This document shows, one piece after another, positions 11,728-21,422 of a stretch of 64,000 nt of DNA; within the stretch, counting starts at the first letter, position 1, and each line of letters starts with the position of its first letter. Source of the DNA: Caprella mutica (Eukaryota; Arthropoda; Malacostraca; Amphipoda; Caprellidae); NCBI GenBank assembly GCA_947561585.1, contig CANNZV010000269.1, positions 1-64,000 on the forward strand, written 5' to 3'. The position numbers and the translations under genes are program-made. Below the pieces are notes generated by a model that was given only the letters and a program-made list of their open reading frames with translations, searched no databases and was not told the DNA's origin.

Positions 11728-11871
11728 TGTCGGCGAACAGCTACACGAACACAGACTTGGACTACATCGAATATTTGGACGAAGAGCCACCAAACTTCCT
11801 GGCCCGGTCCCAGACTTTCATTGTTGAGATTGGCCAGAGTGTCATAATACCCTGTGACATGGAGAACCAAG
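11728..11871 (+). CDS. Exon a, left: N-terminal acidic stretch and start of Ig1
   Basis: Starts with two bases of a split codon after TTTTCAG. Residues 1-47 include YIEYLDEEPP and SVIIPC (Cys42). The donor AAG|GTAAAG is repeated once, 76 bp downstream. Identical at protein level in the right copy. Confidence 0.88.
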
Positions 11872-14800
11872 GTAAAGAACTAACTTGGCTGTTACTCTAT
11901 AGTGAGTAGATAGGACTAAATAATACCTAGTGACATGGAGAACCAAGGTAAAGAACTAACTTAGCAGTTACTTTACAGTGAGAACTAAATAATTGTTTAT
12001 ATTTTTATTATTAAATATTCACCCACCAGGAACCCACCAGCTCCTGATCAAGAGGACTGACAGGCACGGTAAGAATCATCTGCTGGCTGCCGGGGGAAAC
12101 AAGATGGTGCGCACCCGCAGGATCAAAGTCGCGGGAAACAGACTTGAGATTTCGAAAGCTCGACGTCAGGACGCTGGAAGTTACAGTTGTTCCTTCCCCT
12201 CAGCTGAAGGTGAGTCTTTGGAGTCATTCCTAAGTATGGGAAGGTCGTGACTGTCTGTAGGTGGCATTATTAGTCTTTGGAGTCATTCCTAAGTATGGGA
12301 AGGTCTTGACTGTCTGTAGGTGGCATTATTAGTCTTTGGAGTCATTCCTAAGTATGGGAAGGTCTTGACTGTCTGTAGGTGGCATTATTAGTCTTTCGAA
12401 TCATTCCTAGGTATGAGATGGTCTTGGCTGTCTGTAGGTGGCATTATTAGTCTCTGGAGTCATTCCTAAGTATGGGAAGGTCTTGACTGTCTGCAGGTGG
12501 CATTATTAGTCTCTGGAGTCATTTCTAGGTATGAAAAGGTGGTGACTGTCTGTAGGTGGCATTATTTGTCTTTTGAGTCATTCCTAAGTATGGGAAGGTC
12601 CTGACTGTCTGTAAGTGGCATTATTGTCTTTTGAGTCATTCCTATGTATGGGAAGGTCTTGACTCCCTGTAGGTGGCATGGTTTGTCTCTATTCCGTACA
12701 CACGCACAAACTAACAAGACGAGGGACAAAAGTTTGTGTTCTTTTATTATTGGTTTGTGATTGGTAAATAATGGCTATGATATCCGACAAAAGAAAAAAA
12801 CGACGGAAGCCAAAGTCAATGGTAAAGTATCGAACACTTCTCTTGATGTAAGACAGTCGAGAGAATTCGAACACTGGCGATTGTACGACAATTTAAATCT
12901 TCTTTCTAAACTATATTCAATTTATGGTCCAATAGTTCATAAACTGTAAGACTTTCTATGCAACAATTGGTGTTTTTGTTAAATAATTTATTCGAATCCT
13001 ACAGAACATTTTGGAAGCAGTTCTGATTGTCGAATAATTCGAAATGGTTCCAAATTCAAACAAAGACCGTAACGAATTGTCCGAGTTGTTCTGTGTCGCG
13101 TTTTCTCGTAAGTGCGGAGATGGTGAGCGACTCGCGCAGTTTTGCCGATAGTTTATTAGGTAGAAAATATTTCGCTGAGTCATGTTTTGGGTAGAAGTTT
13201 ATGGGTATTTTGTGGCTGGTGACTCACTGGTTTCAGGTAAATGATTTATTGTAAGAAAGTAAATTTGATGTTTGTTCCTACTGTTATTTATATATATTGA
13301 ACAATACTTTTATACCTAATATTCATCTTCTCTCTCTCTCCTAATTCCCCTCTCCCTTCCCCCCCCCCCCAGGTGTGATCCTCCAGCACAGTCTGGACGT
13401 TCAGTTCCCCCCACACCTCAACCACACATCCCCCACCACCCAACACGTGGCCAAAGGAAACTCCGTGACTCTCTCCTGCATGGCGGAGGGAAATCCCCGT
13501 CCACAGATCTCCTGGAGCCTCAAGGGGGGCGTACTTCCCTCGGGGGAAACTTCTGAGATGGTGAGAAACTAGTGTTGAAGTTAAATAGGAATTATATTAT
13601 TATTCCCGCCCCTATTTTTTTGATCTGTTTGTCTCCCCCCTCTCCGCCTCTCACCTACTTTCAAGTCAGGTAACATTTACCTGTTGTTTCCTCATTACTA
13701 AAGTGTTATCGAGAGTAATTCTCACACCTACGATCGTCTTTTGTTTGCTGTTGTTCCCCTGTGACGTCACTTTACTAATGCGTAACTAGCGCCATCTCGA
13801 GAGTAATTCTCACACCTACGATCGTCTTTTGTTTCACCAAATTCTTTATTTTAATTCCGCACCGACTTTAAAATGTCACTCCAGCGGAAACTTCTCGTAT
13901 AATTAAGCAAGTAGAACTCAGTGGCTGAGGAAAACATTACACAAATTGTGAAACAAATTACACAATTTGTGTAAAACATTTCACAATTCGCTTCCCTTCC
14001 GCCTAAAAGCTTTGAAGTTGTGTGAAATTTTGGCAACTGAAAAACTGGGGTAAAAAAACGCGATTTACTTCAAAATACTGCGTCAATAGTTTACTCCAAA
14101 GGCGGGCTGCAATCGCATACAACCTTTTAAATAATAACATTAATGATTATACGTTAATTTCGCATATTTTTTTAATTGAAAGAATTGATGAAAAAAAAGA
14201 AGTCCATTTTGAAGTTGTGAAGAACAATTAATTAAAAATTGGCAAAAACTTCTGCTTAAATCCTTTAATGTGGTATCTATGATTCCAAAATTATATTCCT
14301 ATCCCAATTATTGGCCAAATATTCATAATTTAACCAAGTAAAGTTAACGGAGTCTGGTCCGTTAACTTTACTTGCTCCACCATTTCTCCTATTAAGGTTT
14401 TGTTCTTTTTGTTCTTTTCCTAAAGTATTTTGTTTTTGTTGTTGTTTCCTAAAGTATTTTGTTTTTGTTGTTGTTTCAGGGCGAAAGTTTGACGCTGGAG
14501 AACGTAGACCGACACGTAGAGGGAAGTTACGTGTGTACGGCTGAGAACGGAATCGGTGAACCGGCATCAGCCGTCCTGAAAATAGTGGTGGAATATTCGC
14601 CAGAAATAGTCACCGAGGAGGTGAGTACAGCCAGAAATAGTCACAGAGGAGGTGAGTACAGCCAGAAATAGTCACAGAGGAGGTGAGTACATCCAGAAAT
14701 AGTCACAGAGGAGGTGAGTACAGCCAGAAATAGTCACAGAGAAGGTGAGTACAGCCAGAAATAGTCACAGAGGAGGTGAGTACAGCCAGAAATAGTCACC

Positions 14801-17551
14801 GAGGAGGTGAGTACAGCCAGAAATAGTCACAGAGAAGGTGAGTACAGCCAGAAATAGTCACCGAGGAGGTGAGTACAGCCAGAAATAGTCACCGAGGAGG
14901 TGAGTACAGCCAGAAATAGTCACAGAGGAGGTGAGTACAGCCAAAAATAGTCACAAAGTAAATTTTTGGTACAAATGATATTTATGCAATTCTGGTCGTA
15001 CTAATGATAGTTTTTCAATTCTGGTCGTACTAATGATAGTTTTTCTATCCCAGGCTATCGTGCGCACTGGTGCCGGAGATAAAGTGGAGCTGGTGTGCCT
15101 AGTCCGGGGCAGACCCAGTCCCCGTGTGAGTTGGACCCGTGACGGACAGAGTGTCAATCACGCTACCCACGCCACTACCGCCAATGACGCCCACCGCCAC
15201 ACCCTCGTCATCACTCCAGTTTCGGAGCAGGACTTCGGGGCTTACGTCTGCATTGCGGAGAACAGTCACGGCACCAAGAGCGCTGTGGTTCAGATGACAG
15301 GTCAGTAGAGGGGGGGATTGTATCTAGGATACGGTAGCATGGATAGAACAGTCACGGCACCAAGAGCGATGTGGTTCAGATGACGGGTCAGTAAAGGGGG
15401 GATTGCATCCAGGATACGGTAGCATGGATAGAACAGTCACGGCACCAAGAGCGCTGTGGTTCAGATGACAGGTCAGTAAAGGGGGGATTGTATCTAGGAT
15501 ACGGTAGCATGGATAGAACAGTCACGGCACCAAGAGCGCTGTGGTTCAGATGACAGGTCAGTAAGGGGGGGATTGTATCTAGGATACGGTAGAGTGGATA
15601 CCATTCGCACGGTAAAGATTAATATAGAATGTAGGTACATAATAGACACTATTTCATCAATCAGGATAACTTTAAATAAATAGATTGGTACTCTCTTTAC
15701 TACACATGGTGACGTAGAGCAACTCGTTTGTCACTTCAGGTCTCCCCCGCCAGCCCCACTTCACCTCAGCCCCCGCAGGAGGAGAAGTGGACTCCTACAC
15801 ACTCACCTGGCAGACAGACAGCTACTACCCCATCATTGCCTACAGGCTAGTCTACAGAAAAGCACAGGTGAGGAGAACTGACCTGGTTACACCAAACTAG
15901 ATCACGCTATTGCTCTAACTCTTTTTTATTTGTCGTGATGTCATTTCTCATGCATACTTTCCTTCATATTCCTCCAGGCGGAGAACTCACTCGACTCTGA
16001 CGACACTTGGCAGGACGAATACCGACAGGTGGATGTTAATGACTTTTCGACCGAGAACACCCGGCACGAGATGGTCCACGCTCTGAACGGTCTCGACGTC
16101 GCTACGGACTACGAAGCCGTTGTGAAGGTCAAGAACAACTACGGCTGGTCTGCAGACTCTGAACGGTTCATCTTCGCCACCAGAAAAGGTGAGATTTTAA
16201 AGATATTGATAAATACCTAACTCACATAAACAAAGAAAACTTAAACCATTCTTTGTCTTCAGTCATGTAAGACACAGAATTACCCGCAGATTCATTTAGT
16301 CTGAGTAAGTAATCGGTGCCACTCTTCTTTAACTCCTAATTTTATTTCAATGTTTACTGTCGGAGTTGTGAGATTTTCCCGAACTTTACGGTTAGTTCTG
16401 AGAAATGAAATGGCAACAGTTTTGCTCCGCCTAATAGATTTCATTGCCTTGAAAAACTGTCATAAACTTACGGCAGTTAAAGTTAGGTTGTTATTTACTT
16501 GTCATCTAATCTTTATTCAATTTAGAAGTGACACCTAATAGACTGTTGAGTCTGTAGTTTATGTCAGTTCGTAACATCCACTGTTTCTGTCTCAATCTGC
16601 CTGCAGTGAAAAAAAAGATTACATCCTAATAGATGAATGGACATAAAACTTCCAAAGAGTTCTGGCACGGACATTGTGTCCAATTCGACACTTCCTCTCT
16701 TTTACTTTTCGACTTCCTTACAGTCCAATGTCTATTTTTTCGTTACAAACTAAATGGTTCTGAACGATGCCATTCTTGTGTTCCGGATGTTCCAAATCTT
16801 TCTCTTTGGTTCGAAACTCAGGATTCAAAAGTGCCACAAGAACCGCAGTGAAAGACATCTGTTTTTGTTGTGAAAGTTTCTCCGAAACACAAACTTGCAT
16901 CTGAATAATGCGTAGAAATTATTTAGTTATTTCTCAAGAACAGACGAGCAATTCCTTCTGTTTCCTTTGACCTGATCTAAAGAAAATTATGAAATATTAT
17001 ACCTCTAAAATGTTATTGGGGAATTAAGTAAGGAATTTATTTTTTGTTTAATTAAATAGTTGGTAAGGTCTTGGTTAGGTAGAGAAGGCATTTCTACATT
17101 GAATGAGAAGTATCTACTTCGAGAAATTATTCCACATGCATGAGTAGGTACTATCAGTCAAATAAGTTACTAGCATACCCCTGTAGGAATTAGTAGGTAC
17201 TATCAGTCGAATAAGTTACTAGCATACCCCTGTAGGAATAAGTAGGTACCATCAGTGAAATAAGTTACTAGCATACCCCTGTAGGAATAAGTAGGTACTA
17301 TCAGTCAAATAAGTTACTAGCATAACCTTGTAGGAATAAGTAGGTACTATCAGTCAAATAAGTACCCTCACTCTTACATTTTCTCCTTTATTTGTTCCCA
17401 ATTGAGACTGTTTCTTCATTTTCTTTTGTTTCCTTTTTCAGCTGTAGCAGTTCAACAGTCCACTTTCTTCAGTTCTGGTGGTACTAGTGTCTTCAACCAG
17501 TTGTTTGTAACCAGTCTCACCTCCCTGGTTCTACTCCTGGTTCTCTGCTAA
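11728..17551 (+). CDS. Klingon/Wrapper-like GPI-anchored IgSF protein, left copy (5' partial, 8 exons)
   Basis: Exons 11,728-11,871; 12,030-12,209; 13,373-13,560; 14,480-14,620; 15,054-15,300; 15,740-15,867; 15,978-16,188; 17,442-17,551 join in frame with GT-AG introns to 448 residues plus stop. Seen: Ig1 about 20-107 (Cys42, Cys101, DAGSYSC), Ig2 about 110-210 (Cys143, Trp155, Cys189), Ig3 about 211-300 (Cys232, Trp244, Cys283), FnIII about 301-412, then a serine/glycine-rich linker and a hydrophobic tail ending LVLLLVLC, typical of a GPI signal. Known of the family: three Ig plus one FnIII with a GPI anchor is the plan of Klingon and Wrapper, neural cell-surface adhesion proteins. Inferred role: extracellular adhesion or recognition. 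Odd points: the signal-peptide exon is missing, Ig1 has Leu where the core Trp is expected, and four of seven introns start in minisatellites. Lachesin-type proteins are an alternative, but they lack FnIII. Confidence 0.9.
11844..11995 (+). repeat. Exon a 3' end plus donor, duplicated (2 units of 76 bp)
   Basis: ATAATACC...ACATGGAGAACCAAG|GTAAAG occurs at 11,844-11,877 (true exon end) and again starting at 11,920, exactly 76 bp on. The right copy has nine units of the same length. The second copy is a decoy donor. Confidence 0.92.
12030..12209 (+). CDS. Exon b, left: rest of Ig1
   Basis: Phase 1 to phase 1. Residues 49-107 include QLLIKR (Leu53 in the usual Trp position) and DAGSYSC with Cys101. 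The donor GAAG|GTGAGT is followed at once by a 59-bp array. Differs from the right copy at residue 89 (Ser here, Val there; two or more base changes). Confidence 0.88.
12214..12685 (+). repeat. 59-bp array starting at the exon b donor (about 8 units)
   Basis: Begins within GTGAGTCTTTGGAGTC. Units share TTTGGAGTCATTCCTAAG, GGGAAGGTCTTGACTGTC and AGGTGGCATTATTAG. Here only intron sequence after GTGA is repeated, not the exon. The right copy has about two units (46,674-46,787). Confidence 0.92.
12690..13372 (+). other. Intron after exon b, non-repetitive part
   Basis: Near-identical to 45,958-46,640 in reverse complement apart from the last 100 bp. Contains TTCGAATTATTCGAC-type inverted motifs. 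Open frames on either strand (for example the minus-strand frame 12,874-12,689) are the same in both arms simply because the sequence is the same; no domain is recognised. Confidence 0.6.
13373..13560 (+). CDS. Exon c, left: first half of Ig2
   Basis: Strong C-rich acceptor tract. Residues 109-170 include NHT (possible N-glycosylation site), VTLSC (Cys143), GNPRPQISW (Trp155). Ends in phase 0 at GAGATG|GTGAGA. Confidence 0.9.
13715..13836 (+). repeat. ~87-bp repeat with CRE motif (1.4 units, left copy)
   Basis: CGAGAGTAATTCTCACACC...GACGATCG-type segment occurs at both ends of GTGACGTCACTTTACTAATG. The right copy has about five units (45,230-45,640). Confidence 0.85.
13837..14418 (+). other. 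Intron between exons c and d, non-repetitive part
   Basis: Contains ACACAAATTGTG-type short palindromes and, at about 14,080, the single-copy site ACTGCGTCAATAG that corresponds to the place where the right arm carries the 60-unit, 29-bp array. From about 14,110 to 14,390 the left sequence has no clear equal in the right copy. Confidence 0.6.
14419..14479 (+). repeat. Duplicated polypyrimidine tract at the exon d acceptor (2 units of 29 bp)
   Basis: CCTAAAGTATTTTG followed by TTTTTGTTGTTGTTT occurs twice just before CAG|GGCGAA. The right copy has three units (42,801-42,893). Confidence 0.88.
14480..14620 (+). CDS. Exon d, left: second half of Ig2
   Basis: Phase 0 to 0. Residues 171-217: LTLENVDRHVEGSYVCTAEN with Cys189, then EYSPEIVTEE leading into Ig3. 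The exon end and donor are repeated 10 more times downstream at 31-bp spacing. Ser210 here is Pro in the right copy. Confidence 0.9.
14603..14945 (+). repeat. 31-bp splice-donor minisatellite at exon d (11 donors)
   Basis: Each unit holds the exon end CCAGAAATAGTCACCGAG, then GAG|GTGAGTACAG. Donors sit at 14,621 and every 31 bp to 14,931. Because 31 is not a multiple of three, most decoy donors shift frame, and the in-frame read-through stops at AAATAG 17 codons on. The right copy has nine. Confidence 0.96.
15054..15300 (+). CDS. Exon e, left: complete Ig3
   Basis: Residues 218-299 form a whole C2-type Ig: VELVC (Cys232), SPRVSWTRDG (Trp244), LVITPVSEQDFGAYVC (Cys283), AENSHGTKSA. The donor ACAG|GTCAGT is repeated three more times. 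Read-through hits TAG two codons after the donor. Protein identical in both copies. Confidence 0.92.
15263..15597 (+). repeat. 85/86-bp splice-donor minisatellite at exon e (4 donors)
   Basis: Unit: exon end ACAGTCACGGCACCAAGAGC...CAGATGACAG|GTCAGTA plus GGATTGTATCTAGGATACGG and ATGGATAG. Donors at 15,301, 15,387, 15,472 and 15,557. The right copy has six. Confidence 0.95.
15740..15867 (+). CDS. Exon f, left: first half of FnIII
   Basis: Phase 1 entry, phase 0 exit. Residues 301-342 contain DSYTLTWQTDSYYPIIAYRL, with Trp and Tyr in the places expected for FnIII strands B and C. Nucleotide sequence identical to the right copy as far as I compared. Confidence 0.9.
15978..16188 (+). CDS. Exon g, left: second half of FnIII
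   Basis: Residues 343-412 include HALNGLDVATDYEAVVKVKN followed by NYGWSADSERFIFATRK, the classic FnIII E-F-G pattern. Val375 here is Ala in the right copy. Donor AAAAG|GTGAG. Confidence 0.9.
16189..17142 (+). other. Intron g, non-repetitive part
   Basis: Matches 40,030-40,984 in reverse complement. A plus-strand frame from about 16,633 is open in the right copy but broken by TGA in the left, so it is not a conserved exon. Confidence 0.6.
17143..17365 (+). repeat. 49-bp tandem repeat in intron g (5 units)
   Basis: Units contain AGTAGGTACTATCAGTCAAA and AAGTTACTAGCATACCCCTG. The right copy has 16 units (39,271-40,027). Confidence 0.93.
17442..17551 (+). CDS. Exon h, left: linker, GPI signal and stop
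   Basis: Acceptor TTCCTTTTTCAG. Residues 414-448: Ser/Gly/Thr-rich candidate omega region (SSGGTS, 423-428) and hydrophobic tail to Cys448, then TAA. No cytoplasmic domain follows, supporting a GPI anchor rather than a transmembrane protein. Val446 is Ile in the right copy. Confidence 0.9.
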
Positions 17552-17996
17552 ACTAGTCTACCTAGTTCATAATTTCTTCATCTTTAGGTAACTTTGTGTG
17601 TTTTGGTAGCAGATCAAGTCTCCACATTGACAATATTGCCATGTATTTTTGTAACTTCTCTTTTTGAATATATATTGTGTTTTCTCCCCATTAAATGTTC
17701 TATCTTAGTCACCCCTTGAGTACGCAGGCGGGTCATAGAAAACGGATACAGCTAGTGTACAATGCCATTTTCTAAACTAGGGATAACTATCGTATGCAAT
17801 AATAAGGAAAGCACTCACAATTTACTGTATGGTTACTCTATTCAAACTTCAGCAATATTTAAATGCTAATTATACGGTGTACATTTACTATATTTGCACT
17901 TCATGCATGGGAATTTATTAGATATAATTAGTATTCCAATGTATTCCAGTGGGAATATTCCAAGTACTGAATAAGTGTCTTTTGGTAGTAAATAAA
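17552..17996 (+). promoter_or_regulatory. 3' UTR with candidate poly(A) signals, left copy
   Basis: After the stop there are ATTAAA at 17,690-17,695 and AATAAA at 17,991-17,996. Both hexamers are conserved in the right copy (38,842-38,847 and 38,541-38,546, reverse complement). Which one is used cannot be told from sequence. Confidence 0.55.
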
Positions 17997-18244
17997 AAGG
18001 AAATGATACGAACTGATATTAGTTTCTTTATTTCTTTAGTTTTGTTCTATTTTTCTCCATCACATTATTCAATTGGTTAAGATGTAAATAGTTAATTTAC
18101 TATTAGTTGTGTAATTATCCATCACGTCAGTGAACAACAATGTACGTAATTATTATTGTCATTTAAAGTCATTTTAAGAGTCTATTTTGACTTGAACGTT
18201 CAACTACAAACTAGACTTAAGTCAAGACCTCTGCGTCAATAAAC

Positions 18245-18545
18245 CAGTCTTAAATTAAGTTTATTTTGCTAGGAGCTTTTGCCTCTTCATTTATTGCTTG
18301 TAATTAAAATGAAAGATTGTAAATTAGTTTATTTTTCTCCATTTATTGCTTGTAATTAAAATGAAAGATTGTAAATTAGTTTATTTTTCTCCATTTATTG
18401 CTTGTAATTAAATTAAAAGATTGTAAATTAGTTTATTTTTCTCCATTTATTGCTTGTAATTAAATTAAAAGATTGTAAATTAGTTTATTTTTCTCCATTT
18501 ATTGCTTGTAATTGAATTAAAAGATTGTAAATTAGTTTATTTCTG
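18245..18545 (+). repeat. 52-bp tandem array downstream of the left gene (5 units)
   Basis: Units share TTTATTGCTTGTAATTAAA and GATTGTAAATTAGTTTATTT. The right arm has nine units (37,795-38,250). Confidence 0.93.
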
Positions 18546-19064
18546 TTTATTTTAAGGCAATTTTCTCTAGTCACCAAATTTTCCACTTTTTATTAAATCA
18601 CAGAATTTAATTTAATGTTTTTTAACTTTTAGATTTTAACTGAAATGAAATTTTATGTTGAATTAAAATTTATAATAAATAATTCTTTTATTTATTAAAA
18701 AAAATTATTTTTTGTTTTTCAAAATTTAGGTCACTATTTTTTTATTTAATTTTATAAGAATTAATTTTTTATAAAATTATTTTAATATTGTATATTTTTG
18801 TAAATTATGAATTTACCGTTTAAGGAACATTAGTATGCAACTTTTCATCACGGCAGTAAGGAGGCAGTTTAACAGCAGGCCTCTAGTCATTTCAAAGTAA
18901 AGTTAATTTCAATATTTTTCATGATATTAATAAAGTAATTAAATATTTGTTATTTTAATTTATTAATTAGTGTGAAAAGTTAAGTAATAATTAGGACTTT
19001 TTAAATTAAATAATAATATTCCAAGCATTATTAATTGATTAAATCAATTAAATTAATTGACTAT
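18546..19064. other. Inner end of the left arm and start of the spacer
   Basis: Homology to the right arm continues, increasingly diverged, to about 18,750 (last shared word AATTTAGGTCAC, reverse complement near 37,580) and then stops. The rest is AT-rich sequence with no gene. Confidence 0.6.
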
Positions 19065-19252
19065 GAAAATTAATTAATTAATATTTTATTACAATTAATT
19101 AATTAATATTTTATTACAATTAATTAATTAATATTTTATTACAATTAATTAATTAATATTTCATAATAATTAATTAATTAATATTTCATTACAATTAATT
19201 AATCAATATTTTATTACAATAAATTAATTAATATTTTACACAATTAATTAAT
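19065..19252 (+). repeat. 25-bp AT-rich tandem array (about 7 units)
   Basis: Units of TTAATTAATTAATATTTTAT plus TACAA; the core TTAATTAATTAA is palindromic. Spacer-specific. Confidence 0.9.
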
Positions 19253-19379
19253 TTAAAAAATTGTAAAATTTAATAAATTAATTGATCATGTCATTTAAAT
19301 TAATAATTTATGACAGTTAATAAATTAATTTTCATAGAGAGCTCTCAGGTTGATGGATGTCGAAAAGATACTCAGTGAC

Positions 19380-19541
19380 TAGGGTTACGAATTATCGGTC
19401 AGTACTACATCTTCGGTCATATAAGAAAAAACAATATAAAAATTGTTATTAGATAGCACTGTGTAATAATAACAATTTTTATATTGTTTTTTCTTATATG
19501 ACCGAAGATGTAGTACTGACCGATAATTCGTAACTTACCCT
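19380..19541. mobile_element. MITE family A, copy 1 (palindromic)
   Basis: About 70-bp terminal inverted repeats with ACGAATTATCGGTCAG, CTTCGGTCATATAAGAAAAA and an unpaired centre of about 20 bp. Ends resemble TAGGGTAAGTT / AACTTACCCT. Flanked by a second inverted pair (GATGGATGTCGAAAAG at 19,352 and its relative near 19,600). Non-autonomous, no frame. Confidence 0.85.
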
Positions 19542-19714
19542 CATTCATTTCAAATTTCTTCCCACACCTTTTAAAATTTTAATACAAAAGTACAAACACC
19601 GAGTAGCTTTTCTGCATCAAAATAAATTCTAGTTCATAATTTTCTAATGAATTCGTATCCATTCACCTTAACCCCCCCCCCCTCCCCCTTAGACCAATAA
19701 TTTTACCAGTCAAT

Positions 19715-19892
19715 ACTAGGGTTGTGACAATATGCTCTTAAAATCATAGATCCCGAAAATATTATAGACGGAGAGAATTAAAGAGTATTGAATGGTTCTA
19801 CACCAGCGGTATATAGTATTCGATACCATTTCATTTCGTCTGTGATATTCTCAAGATCTATGATTTATGAAGCATATTGTCACAACCCTAGT
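19715..19892. mobile_element. MITE family B, copy 1
   Basis: Ends ACTAGGGTTGTGACAATATG and its exact complement. Long imperfect inverted repeats contain AAATCATAGATC and AGACGGAGAGAAT. TA at each edge could be the target duplication of a Tc1/mariner-type insertion. A second copy lies at 36,626-36,806. Confidence 0.85.
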
Positions 19893-20327
19893 CATTACAT
19901 AGGGCAAAGTGACAATTACCGAATGTGGATTAAGTACATGATGTAAATTTCAATATGATCATTAAATTTATTTATATTTAAAATTAACGGATTACTATAT
20001 TTTAATTATTTTAATTATACTTAAACGCTTATTTTTTCATTGTGCAAACAACAAGAAACTTTTATTTTAATTGGTATCCATGATACCTACATGTATCATG
20101 GATACAAATTATCATGCTCTCTCCACAGTTAATGCATATTTCTAATTAATATTCATTTATATTATAATGCACTTTATAATAATGACTTATTGGAGCTTTC
20201 ATTCAGTGATTAATTCACACCTGGTAACTGCCCCTTTACCCTATCTATAAAGATATTACATGTTATATTTAATAAACTTTGAGAATAAAGTTATCTTTCA
20301 CTATTTACCCCATTGAAAAATAGTCAG

Positions 20328-20525
20328 TAGGGTAAGTTCTCAATTATCGGTCAGTTACGCATTTTCGGACATGTTAGAAAAAAGGATATAATAATAATTA
20401 TTTCACTAGGATTGGTTGAGTAAAAATAAACAACCCGGGTTGTTGGTTGTTTTAATTATTATTATATCGTTTTTTCTTACGTGTCCGAAAATGTGTAACT
20501 GACCGATAATTAGGAACTTACCCTA
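20328..20525. mobile_element. MITE family A, copy 2 (best preserved)
   Basis: Clean ends: TAGGGTAAGTTCTCAATTAT on the left, and AACTTACCCTA on the right. Inner repeat TTTTCGGACATG...AGAAAAAA. The symmetric TA at both edges supports TA target choice. Confidence 0.88.
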
Positions 20526-20744
20526 CTGGCTCCGAAATATTTCATTTTTCAATACAAAACCTGTTTAAGTTGATAAGAATTATGAATAATTAAATGATTT
20601 GTATTTTGAAAATAGTTTTTATTAAATCTAATTAATATATCTTATATTCCTGGTATAATTAAAAGGAAATTTATAGTACATATTCATTTGAATAAGTACA
20701 ATAAATTGAAATAATAAATATGCTAAAAAGCAACAAATATCATG

Positions 20745-20898
20745 TAGGGCAAGTTCTGAATTATCGAACGATTCTATATCTTCGATAATAAAATTATGAT
20801 AATTAAACAAATATAATTAAAAGTAAAATATTTCTTATATACTATTTTCATATATGATCGAAGATGTGTAACTGTTCGACAATGCGTGTCTCACCCCA
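20745..20898. mobile_element. MITE family A, copy 3 (diverged)
   Basis: TAGGGCAAGTTCTGAATTAT at the left and GATCGAAGATGTGTAACTG to CCCCA at the right; same order of motifs as the other copies but with more mismatches. Confidence 0.7.
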
Positions 20899-21061
20899 TT
20901 ACCGACAGTAATTATAATGGAGGTGGTAGAACAATGGAAAAGCATATGGGAATGAATTCCAACTGGAATTGGGAATTCAATTACCGATTCCAGCCTTCGA
21001 ACCGCCTGGGAATGCAATAAGGAATTGAACAATGGAATATTGTATTATTGTGGCTATTGTT

Positions 21062-21422
21062 AATTAGATCATTATGTACAATAGGCAGTACAATTACTAG
21101 GTACAATAGGCAATACAATTACTAGGTACAATAGGCAGTACAATTACTAGGTACAATAGGCAATACAATTACTAGGTACAATAGGCAATACAATTACTAG
21201 GTACAATAGGCAATACAATTACTAGGTACAATAGGCAATACAATTACTAGGTACAATTGGCAATACAATTACTAGGTACAATAGGCAATACAATTACTAG
21301 GTACAATAGGCAATACAATAACTAGGTACAATAGGCAATACAATTACTAGGTACAATAGGCAATACAATAACTAGGTACACTAGGCAATACAATTACTAG
21401 GTACAATAGGCAATACAATAAC
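21062..21422 (+). repeat. 25-bp tandem array (about 14 units), ancestor-like of the next array
   Basis: ACAATAGGCAATACAATTAC plus TAGGT. It grades into the 28-bp array: the last units change ATTACTAGGT to ATAACTAGGT before the switch. Confidence 0.94.

Noticed and set aside
12689..13183. Frames conserved in both arms in the intron after exon b
   Set aside because: The underlying DNA is nearly identical in both arms, so shared frames carry no extra information; no domain or splice structure seen.
16633..16851. Possible extra exon in intron g
   Set aside because: The frame contains a stop on the left that is absent on the right (40,539-40,264), so it is not under coding constraint; no domain recognised.
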